From contig JAAUZE010000008.1 of assembly GCA_014804755.1 (NCBI GenBank), positions 36,109-100,108 of the forward strand: a stretch of DNA of 64,000 bases, given 5' to 3'. Position 1 is the stretch's first letter. Each line of letters opens with the position of its first letter. Made by a program: the position numbers and the translations under genes. The notes beneath the pieces are model-generated. The model was not told where the DNA came from. It worked only from the letters and a program-made list of their open reading frames with translations, and searched no databases. This DNA is from Lachnospiraceae bacterium (GTDB lineage Bacteria; Bacillota; Clostridia; Lachnospirales; Lachnospiraceae). Shown piece after piece: positions 1 to 6,949 of the stretch.

Positions 1-1
1 G

Positions 2-1087
2 CGAATACACAGTATTCAATATGATCCGTTAAATGTTGTAGCAAGAAATGCGGATCTGGTATTGCAGGCGCGAGTAAAGGATTACAAAGAGCAGGATCTT
101 TATGATCTTTTATATCAAGAGCACAAACTGGCGGATGGATTTGACAAAGAAATGTGTATTTATGAATCCAAAGATTTTGAACGTTTTAGCCATGTGCGGG
201 GCGAGCACTTAAAACAGGTCGTGTTAACGCTGCAATACCGGAATCAAATGGGGGCGTTGGAGATCCTGGACGATGTGAGAGATTTTGTGACAAAGCATGG
301 CAAGACAGGTGCAAAAGATATTTCCATTGGCGAAGTACGGGAAAGCAGCTGGGGACCGAAGAAATTATCAAGCGCCGCGCTGGATTATTTATTTAACAGC
401 GGAGAACTCTGCGTCGCCGGAAAAAAAGGCACACAGAAATACTTCGATCTGACGGAACGTGTACTGTCGGATATCGATTTTTCATGTGATCAGGACATGA
501 CGATCGAGGAATTTTTGGAATGGTATATCGAAAGAAGATTACAGAGCGTCGGCCTGGTCTGGAACAAATCGGGCGGAGCCTGGCAGGGGCATTTTGTGGG
601 TGACAATGAACTTCGCAGATCTACGCTGCAAACGCTGGTCGAAAAAAATAAGATTGAGGATGTGCGGGTCGAAGGAATCGAAGAGACGTTTTACGTTCCA
701 AAAGGGATGGAAGCATATCTGGAATATCAGACGTCCGATAGTTACGCAAGATTTATCGCGCCGTTGGATAATATGATGTGGGACAGGCAGATGGTGGAAG
801 CGCTGTTTGGCTTTACCTACCGCTGGGAAGTATATACGCCTGTTGTGAAAAGAAAATACGGTTATTATGTGCTGCCGGTATTATATAATGGTGAATTGAT
901 CGCAAGGTTTGAGGCGGAGCCGGTTCGTCAGGCGGGAGCATTCGTGATCAAGAATTGGTGGTGGGAATCGGGAATCCAACCGGATGACGATATGATCGAA
1001 ACGATTGAGCAGGAGATGCTGCGCTTTGTGCAATTTCTTCAAGTAGATCATGCAAAAGAGAATATGGAAAAGCTGAGGACTGCGTAA
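2..1087 (+). CDS. YcaQ/AlkX-like DNA glycosylase (winged-helix, HTH_42 family), 5' partial
   Basis: The reading frame is already open at the first bases of the window, so the N-terminus lies outside. The first visible residues read SIQYDPLNVVARN, which matches the start of YcaQ-family winged-helix proteins. The Q-Y-D there fits the catalytic QxD motif of the AlkX branch, whose E. coli member unhooks DNA interstrand crosslinks. The rest of the protein (about 360 residues visible) has the family's repeated winged-helix layout, with a motif SSAALDYLFNSGEL near residue 125 and a W-rich C-terminal part. The gene is followed by a GNAT gene with a 57-bp gap. The family call is fairly safe; the substrate is inference. 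Confidence 0.75.
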   Translation, partial: RIHSIQYDPLNVVARNADLVLQARVKDYKEQDLYDLLYQEHKLADGFDKEMCIYESKDFERFSHVRGEHLKQVVLTLQYRNQMGALEILDDVRDFVTKHGKTGAKDISIGEVRESSWGPKKLSSAALDYLFNSGELCVAGKKGTQKYFDLTERVLSDIDFSCDQDMTIEEFLEWYIERRLQSVGLVWNKSGGAWQGHFVGDNELRRSTLQTLVEKNKIEDVRVEGIEETFYVPKGMEAYLEYQTSDSYARFIAPLDNMMWDRQMVEALFGFTYRWEVYTPVVKRKYGYYVLPVLYNGELIARFEAEPVRQAGAFVIKNWWWESGIQPDDDMIETIEQEMLRFVQFLQVDHAKENMEKLRTA

Positions 1088-1144
1088 GAAAGCGTGAATA
1101 TGTACGCGTCAGGCAATAAAAACCAATAATCGGAGGTGTACTTT

Positions 1145-1717
1145 ATGAGAGATCCCTATGAAACATGTCCTGTCTATGAAAGCGAAAAGATTTTGATAAG
1201 GCTGATCGAGGCGGCGGATGCCGACGACCTGCTTTCGGTGTATTCCGATGAGCAGGCGGTGCCGTTCTTTAACAACGACAATTGCAACGGCGATGACTTC
1301 CATTACACAACGCCTGAGCGGATGAAAAGCGCTGTGGAATTCTGGCAGCAGGCATATCGTGAAAAATGGTTCGTGCGCTGGACGATCATTGACAAGCAGA
1401 TCGGACGCGCCGTTGGAACGATCGAATTGTTTAACCGAAAAGCGCAGGACTATTTTAATGACTGCGGTCTGCTTCGTTTAGACTTGAAAAGCGATCACGA
1501 GCGTGAGGAATGGATTTCTGAGATTCTGTCCCTGATCGTACCCGACGCATTTAAGCGCTTCGGCTGCCGCATGGCGGCGACCAAGGTTCCGCCTTTTGCG
1601 TCAGAGCGCAAATGCGCGGTGGAAAAAGCCGGCTTTGTCCGGTCTGAGGAAGTTTTGATCGGCGGAGACGACGGGAAGATGTATGCGGATTATTATGAGA
1701 GGAGACTGAATTTTTGA
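1145..1717 (+). CDS. GNAT-family N-acetyltransferase
   Basis: This 190-residue protein has the layout of RimJ/RimL-type GNAT enzymes, which move an acetyl group from acetyl-CoA to an amine. The N-terminal part contains ILIRLIEAADADDLLSVY, typical of the first strand-helix unit. The middle strand GRAVGTIELF and the late segment CAVEKAGFVRSEE match the usual GNAT core and the 'EKxGF' motif. ATG 1145 is preferred over the GTG nine bases upstream because GGAGG at 1132-1136 is at normal spacing for 1145 and overlaps the GTG. The acceptor is unknown. It stands just upstream of the tRNA-Ala gene used as the island's insertion site. Confidence 0.8.
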   Translation: MRDPYETCPVYESEKILIRLIEAADADDLLSVYSDEQAVPFFNNDNCNGDDFHYTTPERMKSAVEFWQQAYREKWFVRWTIIDKQIGRAVGTIELFNRKAQDYFNDCGLLRLDLKSDHEREEWISEILSLIVPDAFKRFGCRMAATKVPPFASERKCAVEKAGFVRSEEVLIGGDDGKMYADYYERRLNF

Positions 1718-1780
1718 AAAAAAATTATTTTTCTACTTTTCAGAATAGAAATGAAGTAGTATAATAGAGTCGTCACAGAT

Positions 1781-1853
1781 GGGGTATTAGCGCAGCTGGG
1801 AGCGCGCAACATCCGCAATGTTGAGGCCACGGGTTCGAATCCCGTATACTCCA
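1781..1853 (+). tRNA. tRNA-Ala (anticodon CGC)
   Basis: The sequence folds as a full cloverleaf: 7-bp acceptor stem, 4-bp D stem, 5-bp anticodon stem CAACA/TGTTG, 5-base variable loop, and T arm ACGGG-TTCGAAT-CCCGT. The acceptor has a G3-U70 wobble pair, the classic alanine identity element, and the anticodon is CGC. The anticodon loop reads TCCGCAA, so position 33 is C instead of the nearly universal U. CCA is not encoded in full (ends CCA only through the discriminator region). The 3' half of this gene is repeated at 18098 and, more weakly, at 19098, marking it as the integration site of the downstream island. Confidence 0.85.
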
Positions 1854-1918
1854 TGAAAAGAAAATGCCGCAAAACCGAAGGATTTCTTGTGAAATCAATG
1901 GTTTTGCGGCATTTTTAT
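1831..1918. repeat. attL-like direct repeat R1 (tRNA 3' end plus terminator)
   Basis: The T arm and acceptor end of the tRNA plus the following hairpin are repeated, with some mismatches, at 18098-18186. Both copies share GGGTTCGAATCC, ATACTCCATGAA, GCCGCAAAA and the block GAAGGATTTCTT followed by GAAATCAATGGTTTTGCG. Such a repeat flanking an island at a tRNA 3' end is the signature of tyrosine-integrase insertion. The hairpin (arms at 1865-1876 and 1900-1911, 12 bp, then TTTTT) also acts as the tRNA terminator. Confidence 0.8.
1865..1917 (+). terminator. Rho-independent terminator after tRNA-Ala
   Basis: Perfect 12-bp arms TGCCGCAAAACC and GGTTTTGCGGCA, at 1865-1876 and 1900-1911, are followed by a T run. 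The hairpin ends the tRNA transcript. Read on the other strand it could also close the repressor gene, which ends at 1986. Confidence 0.8.
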
Positions 1919-1985
1919 GGTGGTTTCTTATATGAATGGGATACATCAAAGCAATAAGAAAGTCAAGTCCGCTGAATCGGTTTGA

Positions 1986-2759
1986 TCACAACTTTCCTAT
2001 TACCTTACCCATACATTTTGAGTCTTCTGTCAGGGCTATATTTTTTGAATTCGGATTTAAGGAAATCAATTCTGATGTTCCCAACTTTTTCACAAAGCTT
2101 TCACCATTTACCATGAATATTCCGATGTCGCCGACCTCAATTGCGTCAACCATTTCTATCAAAAGCGTGTCCCCATCGTGATAAATAGGTTCCATACTGT
2201 TTCCATTTACCCCGATAGCATAATCAGCTTTTTTATATTCGAATATGTTTGGTATCTCAATCCGTTTTGTTGGCGGCATATCAAATACGATCTGCCCTGT
2301 TCCTGCGGATGCAAGGCGATAGTAGTAATTGATAAGGCGCACTGTTTGAGAAGGGGAATCTTCTTGAAAATTGGGATTTTCCAATTTAGTCCTGTATATT
2401 TTTTGACTTTTCAGCTGCTCTGCCATGGAGTATTCACGATCCAGTACCGTATCAACGAATTTTGTCCCGTCAGGGGAGTGTTTGGATATGAAGCGGTATT
2501 TTTTTATGCGTTCATATTCTGATTGTTTTAAGATATAAGAATCTGTTTTTTCTGTGTCATCCGTTAATCCAAGTAAATAATCGCAGGAGACATTAAAAAA
2601 ATCAGACATTTGTTTTAAAAAAGTATGACCGGCTTCACGTTCATCTGTTTCGTAATTTCTAAGCGTCGTTTCTGGGATATTCAGTTTTTCTGCAAAACTT
2701 TTCCGGGTTGCATACCCATTTTCTTTTCTTAGCTGAGTTAAGCGTTCTCCAAAAGTCAC
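1986..2759 (-). CDS. HTH / S24-peptidase phage repressor (CI/LexA type)
   Basis: This 257-residue protein has an N-terminal helix-turn-helix (FGERLTQLRKENG, then KLNIPETTLRNYE) and a C-terminal LexA-like S24 serine-lysine peptidase domain. The putative self-cleavage site is the Ala-Gly in LASAGTG, the catalytic serine is in GNSMEP, and the lysine is in SFVKKLG. Such repressors are inactivated when RecA is activated by DNA damage. I chose GTG 2759 because GGGAGG lies 8 bases upstream; the ATG at 2774 overlaps that site. The gene is divergent from the ArpU-like gene and the tail operon, with operators in between, so it is the likely switch that keeps the tail cluster silent. Confidence 0.9.
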   Translation of the reverse strand: MTFGERLTQLRKENGYATRKSFAEKLNIPETTLRNYETDEREAGHTFLKQMSDFFNVSCDYLLGLTDDTEKTDSYILKQSEYERIKKYRFISKHSPDGTKFVDTVLDREYSMAEQLKSQKIYRTKLENPNFQEDSPSQTVRLINYYYRLASAGTGQIVFDMPPTKRIEIPNIFEYKKADYAIGVNGNSMEPIYHDGDTLLIEMVDAIEVGDIGIFMVNGESFVKKLGTSELISLNPNSKNIALTEDSKCMGKVIGKL

Positions 2760-2779
2760 ATTAACACCTCCCAATGTTG

Positions 2780-2903
2780 ATTATATGTAATAGATTGCAA
2801 CATGTCAATATAGAAAAACCCAAAATGAGCATTTTTACACAAAAAACACATTGACAAAATCTCAAATCGAGATTATCATACTAACAAAAAACTCAAAATG
2901 AGC
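2780..2903. promoter_or_regulatory. Divergent promoters with three repressor operators
   Basis: Rightward: TTGACA (2851-2856), 17 bp, TATCAT (2874-2879). Leftward, on the minus strand: TTGACA (2809-2804), 18 bp, TATAAT (2785-2780). Three near-palindromes of the form CTCA-N3/4-TGAG lie at 2819-2830 (CCCAAAATGAGC), 2861-2872 (CTCAAATCGAGA) and 2892-2903 (CTCAAAATGAGC). The middle one fills the rightward promoter's spacer, the third lies at its start site, and the first lies just upstream of the leftward -35. This is the layout expected for a CI-type genetic switch. Confidence 0.75.
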
Positions 2904-2976
2904 AGAAAGGAGACAGAAAATGCTCACTATGATAATGACGGACAAAAAGAAAATGGACAAAAGAGGAGGAGCAGGG

Positions 2977-3402
2977 ATGAATGCAAAGGAATACTTAAAA
3001 CAGTTACAAAAGATGGATGTGATGATAAAGCAGCGACAGCAGGAAAAGGATGAGCTTCGTACGATGTTAGGCAGTATAAGCAGTTTTGATTACGCAAAAG
3101 ATCGTGTGCAGACAAGTCGGGCAAGTGACGCACATTATGTAAAGATTATTGAGAAGATCACAGAAATAGAGGAAGGGATTGGGCACCTGATCACCGAATA
3201 TTTAGAAAAGAAGCATGAAATGATCGGTCAAATTCAAAAACTGAAGAATGATAAACATATTGAAGTTTTGTATAAACGCTATATTGAGTTCAAACGGATA
3301 GAAGATATTGCGGAAGAAATGAATTATACCTATCCGTATGCAATTTCACTTCATGGAAATGCTTTGAAAGAATTTGAAAAGGAAAATGATGGGTATTTCT
3401 AA
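2977..3402 (+). CDS. ArpU/DUF1492-like phage late transcription regulator
   Basis: The 141-residue protein starts with a coiled-coil region (KEYLKQLQKMDVMIKQRQQEKDE) and ends with a sigma-region-4-like helix-turn-helix around YIEFKRIEDIAEEMNYTY. This is the pattern of the DUF1492/ArpU/RinA regulators that switch on late genes of Gram-positive phages. ATG 2977 is preceded by AGGAGGAGCAGGG. The longer frame from 2920 lacks a good ribosome site. It is the first gene of the rightward transcript under the repressor's operators, so it probably relays induction to the tail operon. Confidence 0.7.
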   Translation: MNAKEYLKQLQKMDVMIKQRQQEKDELRTMLGSISSFDYAKDRVQTSRASDAHYVKIIEKITEIEEGIGHLITEYLEKKHEMIGQIQKLKNDKHIEVLYKRYIEFKRIEDIAEEMNYTYPYAISLHGNALKEFEKENDGYF

Positions 3403-3463
3403 AGATGCATATGTAAATCTTATGTACATCTTAGGTTTGAATGTGATATAGTGGCATTATGAA

Positions 3464-3508
3464 AAATCAGCCAAAGCAAAAATGCTTTTCAGGGCTGATT
3501 TTTTATTT
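3464..3508 (+). terminator. Terminator after the ArpU-like gene
   Basis: Arms AAATCAGCC (3464-3472) and GGCTGATTT (3493-3501) enclose an inner AAGC/GCTT hairpin and are followed by a T-rich tail. A possible -10 (TATAGT, 3447-3452) sits just upstream without a good -35, so an activator-dependent late promoter with a promoter-proximal terminator is possible but not shown. Confidence 0.7.
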
Positions 3509-3527
3509 TGAGCAGAATGGAGGACGG

Positions 3528-3738
3528 ATGGAAAAATGAGCTGAAATCCTATCGCGCGCACCGGCGAAGATGGACCGGGGCAGCGGCATTTATTGTGAGG
3601 GATTTACGTACCTTAGTGATGCTGCTTTCGAGTCCGGGGATAAGGCATATGAGGTTAGAGAGGAGGTGTAAATGATAAGAAAAATACGTCCGAACAGAAG
3701 CTTGAAAAAATGAAAAAACTGTTGGAGGGGAGTCTGAA
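3528..3738 (+). pseudogene. Degenerate coding remnant upstream of the tail genes
   Basis: No intact gene fits this stretch. From ATG 3528, with GGAGG just before it, the frame reads MEK, then a TGA at 3537, then codes on to a stop at 3669 with sensible composition (ending SGDKAYEVREEV). A second frame from 3671 reads NDKKNTSEQKLEKMKKLLEG and ends in a TGA that overlaps the start of the next gene, but it lacks a start codon. The two pieces look like parts of one or two broken genes. In complete PBSX-like phages the head genes would lie about here, so this may be the scar left by their loss. The origin is inference. Confidence 0.45.
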
Positions 3739-4170
3739 ATGATCAATACAATCATCGAGTCAATCAGCGCGGCTCTGCAGGATGAATTTGGCGACGGGTA
3801 CGAAATCCGTATGGAGGAATCGGAACAGGGTATGGAAAAACCTTGTTTTTTTATATTCTGCCAGAACTCGTCCAATGAGCGGTTTCCCGGGAACCGGTAT
3901 TTTCGGACAAATCCGTTCTGCATCCAATACTTTCCTGTGAGCGGAGAAAAACAGCGGGAATGTAATCGTGCAGCAGAAAGAATGTATCAGTGCCTGGAGC
4001 ATGTCACGGTAAAGGGTGATGATAAGCCGGTCATGGGAACAAAAATGAGATATGAGGTTGTTGACGGCGTACTGAACTTTTTTGTGAACTATGACATGTT
4101 TATGATCAGGCAGCAAAAGAATGAGGGTGCGATGGAAAAGGTAACAGGAAATGTTACCGCGAAAGGGTAA
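3739..4170 (+). CDS. Phage tail completion/terminator-like protein (DUF6838 type)
   Basis: This 143-residue protein directly precedes the sheath gene, the position of tail completion or terminator proteins in PBSX-like clusters. The start MINTIIESISAALQDEFGDGYEI and the motif PCFFIF followed by a basic middle part fit small tail-terminator proteins that cap the tail tube. A GGAGGGG ribosome site lies 8 bases before the ATG, which overlaps the stop of the preceding broken frame. I recall similar proteins annotated as DUF6838 in Clostridia prophages. The precise role is inferred from position. Confidence 0.6.
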   Translation: MINTIIESISAALQDEFGDGYEIRMEESEQGMEKPCFFIFCQNSSNERFPGNRYFRTNPFCIQYFPVSGEKQRECNRAAERMYQCLEHVTVKGDDKPVMGTKMRYEVVDGVLNFFVNYDMFMIRQQKNEGAMEKVTGNVTAKG

Positions 4171-4174
4171 GGTG

Positions 4175-4384
4175 ATGAATATGGCGGTAAAAAAGACGGG
4201 TAACTTAGCCGTAAGTGAGCAGAAAAAAGGGGAACGAAAGCTTTCAAAACAGCAGCTGCTTGCGGCAAAACGGTTTCAGGGAAGGAAGGATATCGTAAAT
4301 GCTCTTCTGAAACCTGACAAGCAGTATACGGTTCATACCGTGGAACAGATGATGGATGAATATATGAAAGGAAAGGTGAAATGA
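4175..4384 (+). CDS. Small tail-operon protein of unknown function
   Basis: The 69-residue basic protein has a helix-rich middle (KLSKQQLLAAKRFQGRKDIVNALL) and ends DEYMKGKVK. It lies between the tail-terminator-like gene and the sheath gene, overlapping or touching neither by more than a few bases, so it is translated with them. In PBSX the small gene xkdJ has the same place, but I cannot show homology. ATG 4175 follows AAAGGGTAAGGTG; ATG 4181 is an alternative. Confidence 0.6.
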   Translation: MNMAVKKTGNLAVSEQKKGERKLSKQQLLAAKRFQGRKDIVNALLKPDKQYTVHTVEQMMDEYMKGKVK

Positions 4385-4385
4385 C

Positions 4386-5696
4386 ATGGCTTTAGGAGGA
4401 GGAAGTTTTACAACACAGAATAAGGAACTGCCCGGTGCATATATCAATTTTGTATCGGCGGCGTCCGCAAATGCGGCGCTTTCCGACAGGGGAATCGTCA
4501 CAATGCCCCTTGAACTTGATTGGGGTGTTGACGGTGAAGTGTTTGAAGTAGGAAACGGGGATTTTCGGGAAAACAGCCTGAAGATCTTTGGTTATGATTA
4601 CGCTCATGACAAATTAAAAGGACTTCGGGATCTGTTCGCGAACGCGAGAACGCTTTATGCATACAAACTGACTTCCGGCGGAAAGAAAGCGGGTAATGAT
4701 CTTGCCGAAGCACGTTACTGCGGTGTGCGTGGTAATGATCTGAAAGTGATCGTACAGGTAAATGCGGACGACGATGCCCTGTTTGATGTAAAAACAGTGC
4801 TCGATACATCGGTTGTCGATGAACAGACCGTTGCGAACGCGGCAGAGCTGCGTGCAAACGATTTTGTAACATTCAAGACGTCTGCAGAGCTGGCAGTCAC
4901 AGCGGCGGCGCCGCTCTCCGGCGGTGAGAACGGAACGGTGGACGGTACTGCTTATCAGACTTATCTTGACAAGATTGAGTCCTATACTTACAACGTGATG
5001 GGCGTCGTTGTTGCGGATGATACCACGAAAGCGCTGTTTGATTCCTTTGTCAAGCGTCTGCGTGATGAAATGGGCGTCAAGTTCCAGCTTGTGCTTTACA
5101 ATTATGCAAAATCCGATTTTTACGGCACGATCAGCGTAAAGAACAGGGTACTTGATGCTGATTGGAGCGAAGCGAGTCTTGTTTATTGGGTGACCGGCGT
5201 TTCCGCAGGGTGCGAGGTAAACAGAAGCAATCAGAACCGGATTTACAACGGGGGATTCATGGTTGATACGGGTTACACGCAGAATGATCTGAAGAAAGCG
5301 ATCAAAACCGGCGAATTCGTGCTGCATAAGGTCGGGGCGGATGTCCGCGTGTTGGAGGACATTAACACGATGGTTACGACTTCCGAAACGCAGGGGGACA
5401 TCTTCAAGGAAAATCAGACCGTGCGGGTAATGGATCAGATCGCAAATGATATTGCGGTACTGTTTGACACCAAATATCTGGGTGTGGTTCCCAATGATGC
5501 AGCGGGAAGAATTTCCCTGTGGTCGGATATTGTAAAGCATCACGAACAACTTCAGGAAATCCGGGCAATTGAGAATTTTTCGGATTCGGATGTGGTCATT
5601 GAACAGGGAAGTACAAAGAAATCCGTCGTAGTCACTGACATCGTAACGGTCGTGAATGCGATGAGCAGATTGTATATGAGCGTTACGATTGCGTAG
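4386..5696 (+). CDS. Contractile tail sheath protein (XkdK-like)
   Basis: The 436-residue protein starts with the typical sheath N-terminus (GGGSFTTQNKELPGAYINF) and contains the Firmicute sheath segments LPLSGGENG-like (here APLSGGENGT) and VGADVRVLEDINTMVT. Sheath subunits form the outer contractile sleeve whose shortening drives the tube through the target envelope. The length matches PBSX XkdK and sheaths of C. difficile tailocins (diffocins). It starts 2 bp after the preceding gene and is followed by the tube gene after 15 bp. Presence of an intact sheath shows the tail is of myovirus, not siphovirus, type. Confidence 0.92.
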   Translation: MALGGGSFTTQNKELPGAYINFVSAASANAALSDRGIVTMPLELDWGVDGEVFEVGNGDFRENSLKIFGYDYAHDKLKGLRDLFANARTLYAYKLTSGGKKAGNDLAEARYCGVRGNDLKVIVQVNADDDALFDVKTVLDTSVVDEQTVANAAELRANDFVTFKTSAELAVTAAAPLSGGENGTVDGTAYQTYLDKIESYTYNVMGVVVADDTTKALFDSFVKRLRDEMGVKFQLVLYNYAKSDFYGTISVKNRVLDADWSEASLVYWVTGVSAGCEVNRSNQNRIYNGGFMVDTGYTQNDLKKAIKTGEFVLHKVGADVRVLEDINTMVTTSETQGDIFKENQTVRVMDQIANDIAVLFDTKYLGVVPNDAAGRISLWSDIVKHHEQLQEIRAIENFSDSDVVIEQGSTKKSVVVTDIVTVVNAMSRLYMSVTIA

Positions 5697-5711
5697 AAGG
5701 AGGAGAGTCAA

Positions 5712-6197
5712 ATGAGCAATAATGTGATGATAAAGTCAAAAGATACGATTTCGGCAGCGTTAGCGGAGTGTTTTGTCACGATCGGTACACGGCGTTACAA
5801 TTTCATGCAGGCGATCAAGCTCGAGGCGAAGTTTGAGAAAACAAAGACGGAGATTCCGATTCTTGGAAAGCCGGGAAAAGGGAACAAAGCTACCGGGTGG
5901 AAGGGTACGGGCTCAGCAACCTTCCATTACAACACATCCATCTTCCGGCAGATGATGTCGCAGTACAAGGATACGGGAGAGGACATCTATTTTGAAATGC
6001 AGATTTCTAACGAGGATCCGGCTTCGGCAGCAGGGCGTCAGACAATCGTTCTGATAGACTGCAACATCGACGGCGGTATTCTGGCTAAGTTTGATGCGGA
6101 TGGCGAATATCTGGATGAAGATATGGATTTCACTTTTGAGGACTTTAAGATGCCGGAAACGTTCAAGGACTTGGACGGTTTTCTCACAAATGGGTAA
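5712..6197 (+). CDS. Tail tube protein (XkdM-like)
   Basis: The 161-residue protein follows the sheath gene, as tube genes do in PBSX-like clusters, and matches the family length. Recognisable parts are EKTKTEIPILGKPGKGNKATGW and GTGSATFHYNTS near the middle, and the acidic end FTFEDFKMPETFKDLDGF. Tube subunits stack as rings inside the sheath. The ribosome site GGAGGAGAG lies 6-8 bases before ATG 5712. A strong hairpin 44 bp after its stop may lower transcription of the genes that follow. Confidence 0.9.
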   Translation: MSNNVMIKSKDTISAALAECFVTIGTRRYNFMQAIKLEAKFEKTKTEIPILGKPGKGNKATGWKGTGSATFHYNTSIFRQMMSQYKDTGEDIYFEMQISNEDPASAAGRQTIVLIDCNIDGGILAKFDADGEYLDEDMDFTFEDFKMPETFKDLDGFLTNG

Positions 6198-6240
6198 CCG
6201 TTCTCTGTCCGGAAAATAAAAAAAGATACGAATTAACAGC

Positions 6241-6292
6241 AAAGAAAACCCCGTATATGCGTTCGTATGAGCGTCAAAAAGGGGTTTTCTTT
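6241..6292 (+). promoter_or_regulatory. Intra-operon hairpin between tube and chaperone genes
   Basis: Perfect 12-bp arms AAAGAAAACCCC (6241-6252) and GGGGTTTTCTTT (6281-6292) enclose a 28-base loop. Only a weak T run follows, so it may act as a partial terminator or a 3'-end stabiliser. It separates the two high-copy structural genes (sheath, tube) from lower-copy parts. Confidence 0.65.
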
Positions 6293-6321
6293 ACTTGATA
6301 ACAGAGAGGAAGGTATAGAAA

Positions 6322-6944
6322 ATGTCAAAATTTGCAAAATTTATGAAGACAAACAAGATCGCAAAGGAAAATGTACAGCATCCGGTCACAAAATCCATTT
6401 GCGACGAAAACGGAAAACCGCTTGCGTGGGAGTTCAAGCACATCACATCCAAGGAGAACGAGGTAATGCGGGAGAGCTGCACGATCGAGGTTCCTGTAAC
6501 GGGAAAGTCGAACATGTATCGTCCGAAATTGAAATCCGCTCTTTATATTCAGAAGATGATCGCGGCGTCCGTAGTATATCCTGACTTGTATGATGCAGAA
6601 TTGCAGGACTCCTACGGCGTTAAGACACCGGAAGATTTGTTAATGGAAATGGTTGATGATCCGGGCGAATACAGCGATCTTGCGGCGTTTGTTCAGAAGA
6701 TGCAGGGATTTAATGTTTCCTTTGAGGATAAGGTGGAAGAAGCAAAAAACTGATTGAGGAAGGGGATTGGGAAGCGAATTTCGCTTACTATGCCCTTCTG
6801 AAACTTCACATCTTACCTTCTGCGTTTTTAGCGCTGGAGGAGCAGGAAAAGGCATTTGTTGTTGCGGCGATTCAGATAAAAATGGAAACTGACAAAAAAG
6901 AAAAGAAACGGCTTGATAGTGTATCAAGAAAGAAAGGCAGGTGA
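6322..6944 (+). CDS. Tail assembly chaperone (XkdN-like), with -1 frameshift extension
   Basis: The zero-frame product runs 6322-6753 (143 residues, ending VEEAKN). The last two codons before the TGA, with the preceding base, form the slippery heptamer A-AAA-AAC (6744-6750). A -1 shift there opens 64 further codons to the TGA at 6942, reading KLIEEGDWEANFAYYALLK and on to a Lys-rich end; the extended product has about 207 residues. This mirrors the G / G-T chaperones of tailed phages, which are made in two forms by frameshifting, bind the tape measure and recruit tube subunits. The extension ends just before the tape-measure start. The short form is well supported; the shift itself is inference from the motif. 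Confidence 0.85.
6744..6750 (+). other. -1 programmed ribosomal frameshift site A-AAA-AAC
   Basis: The heptamer lies immediately before the zero-frame TGA, in the correct phase (gcA AAA AAC tga). It is among the strongest known bacterial slippery sequences. The open -1 frame downstream has coding composition and the length expected of a T domain. Confidence 0.8.
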
Positions 6945-6949
6945 TCTGC

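Noticed and set aside
3528..3671. In-frame TGA at 3537 as a selenocysteine codon
   Set aside because: No stem-loop of the bacterial SECIS type follows directly, and no selenoprotein family fits; a broken frame explains it better.
4614..5711. Long open frame antisense to the sheath gene (365 codons)
   Set aside because: It mirrors the sheath gene's codon bias, has no ribosome site and has a Cys/His/Arg-rich composition unlike a real protein.
6267..6584. 105-codon frame overlapping the tail chaperone start
   Set aside because: The overlapping frame from 6322 has AGAGAGGAAGG upstream and chaperone-like text; the other begins inside the hairpin.
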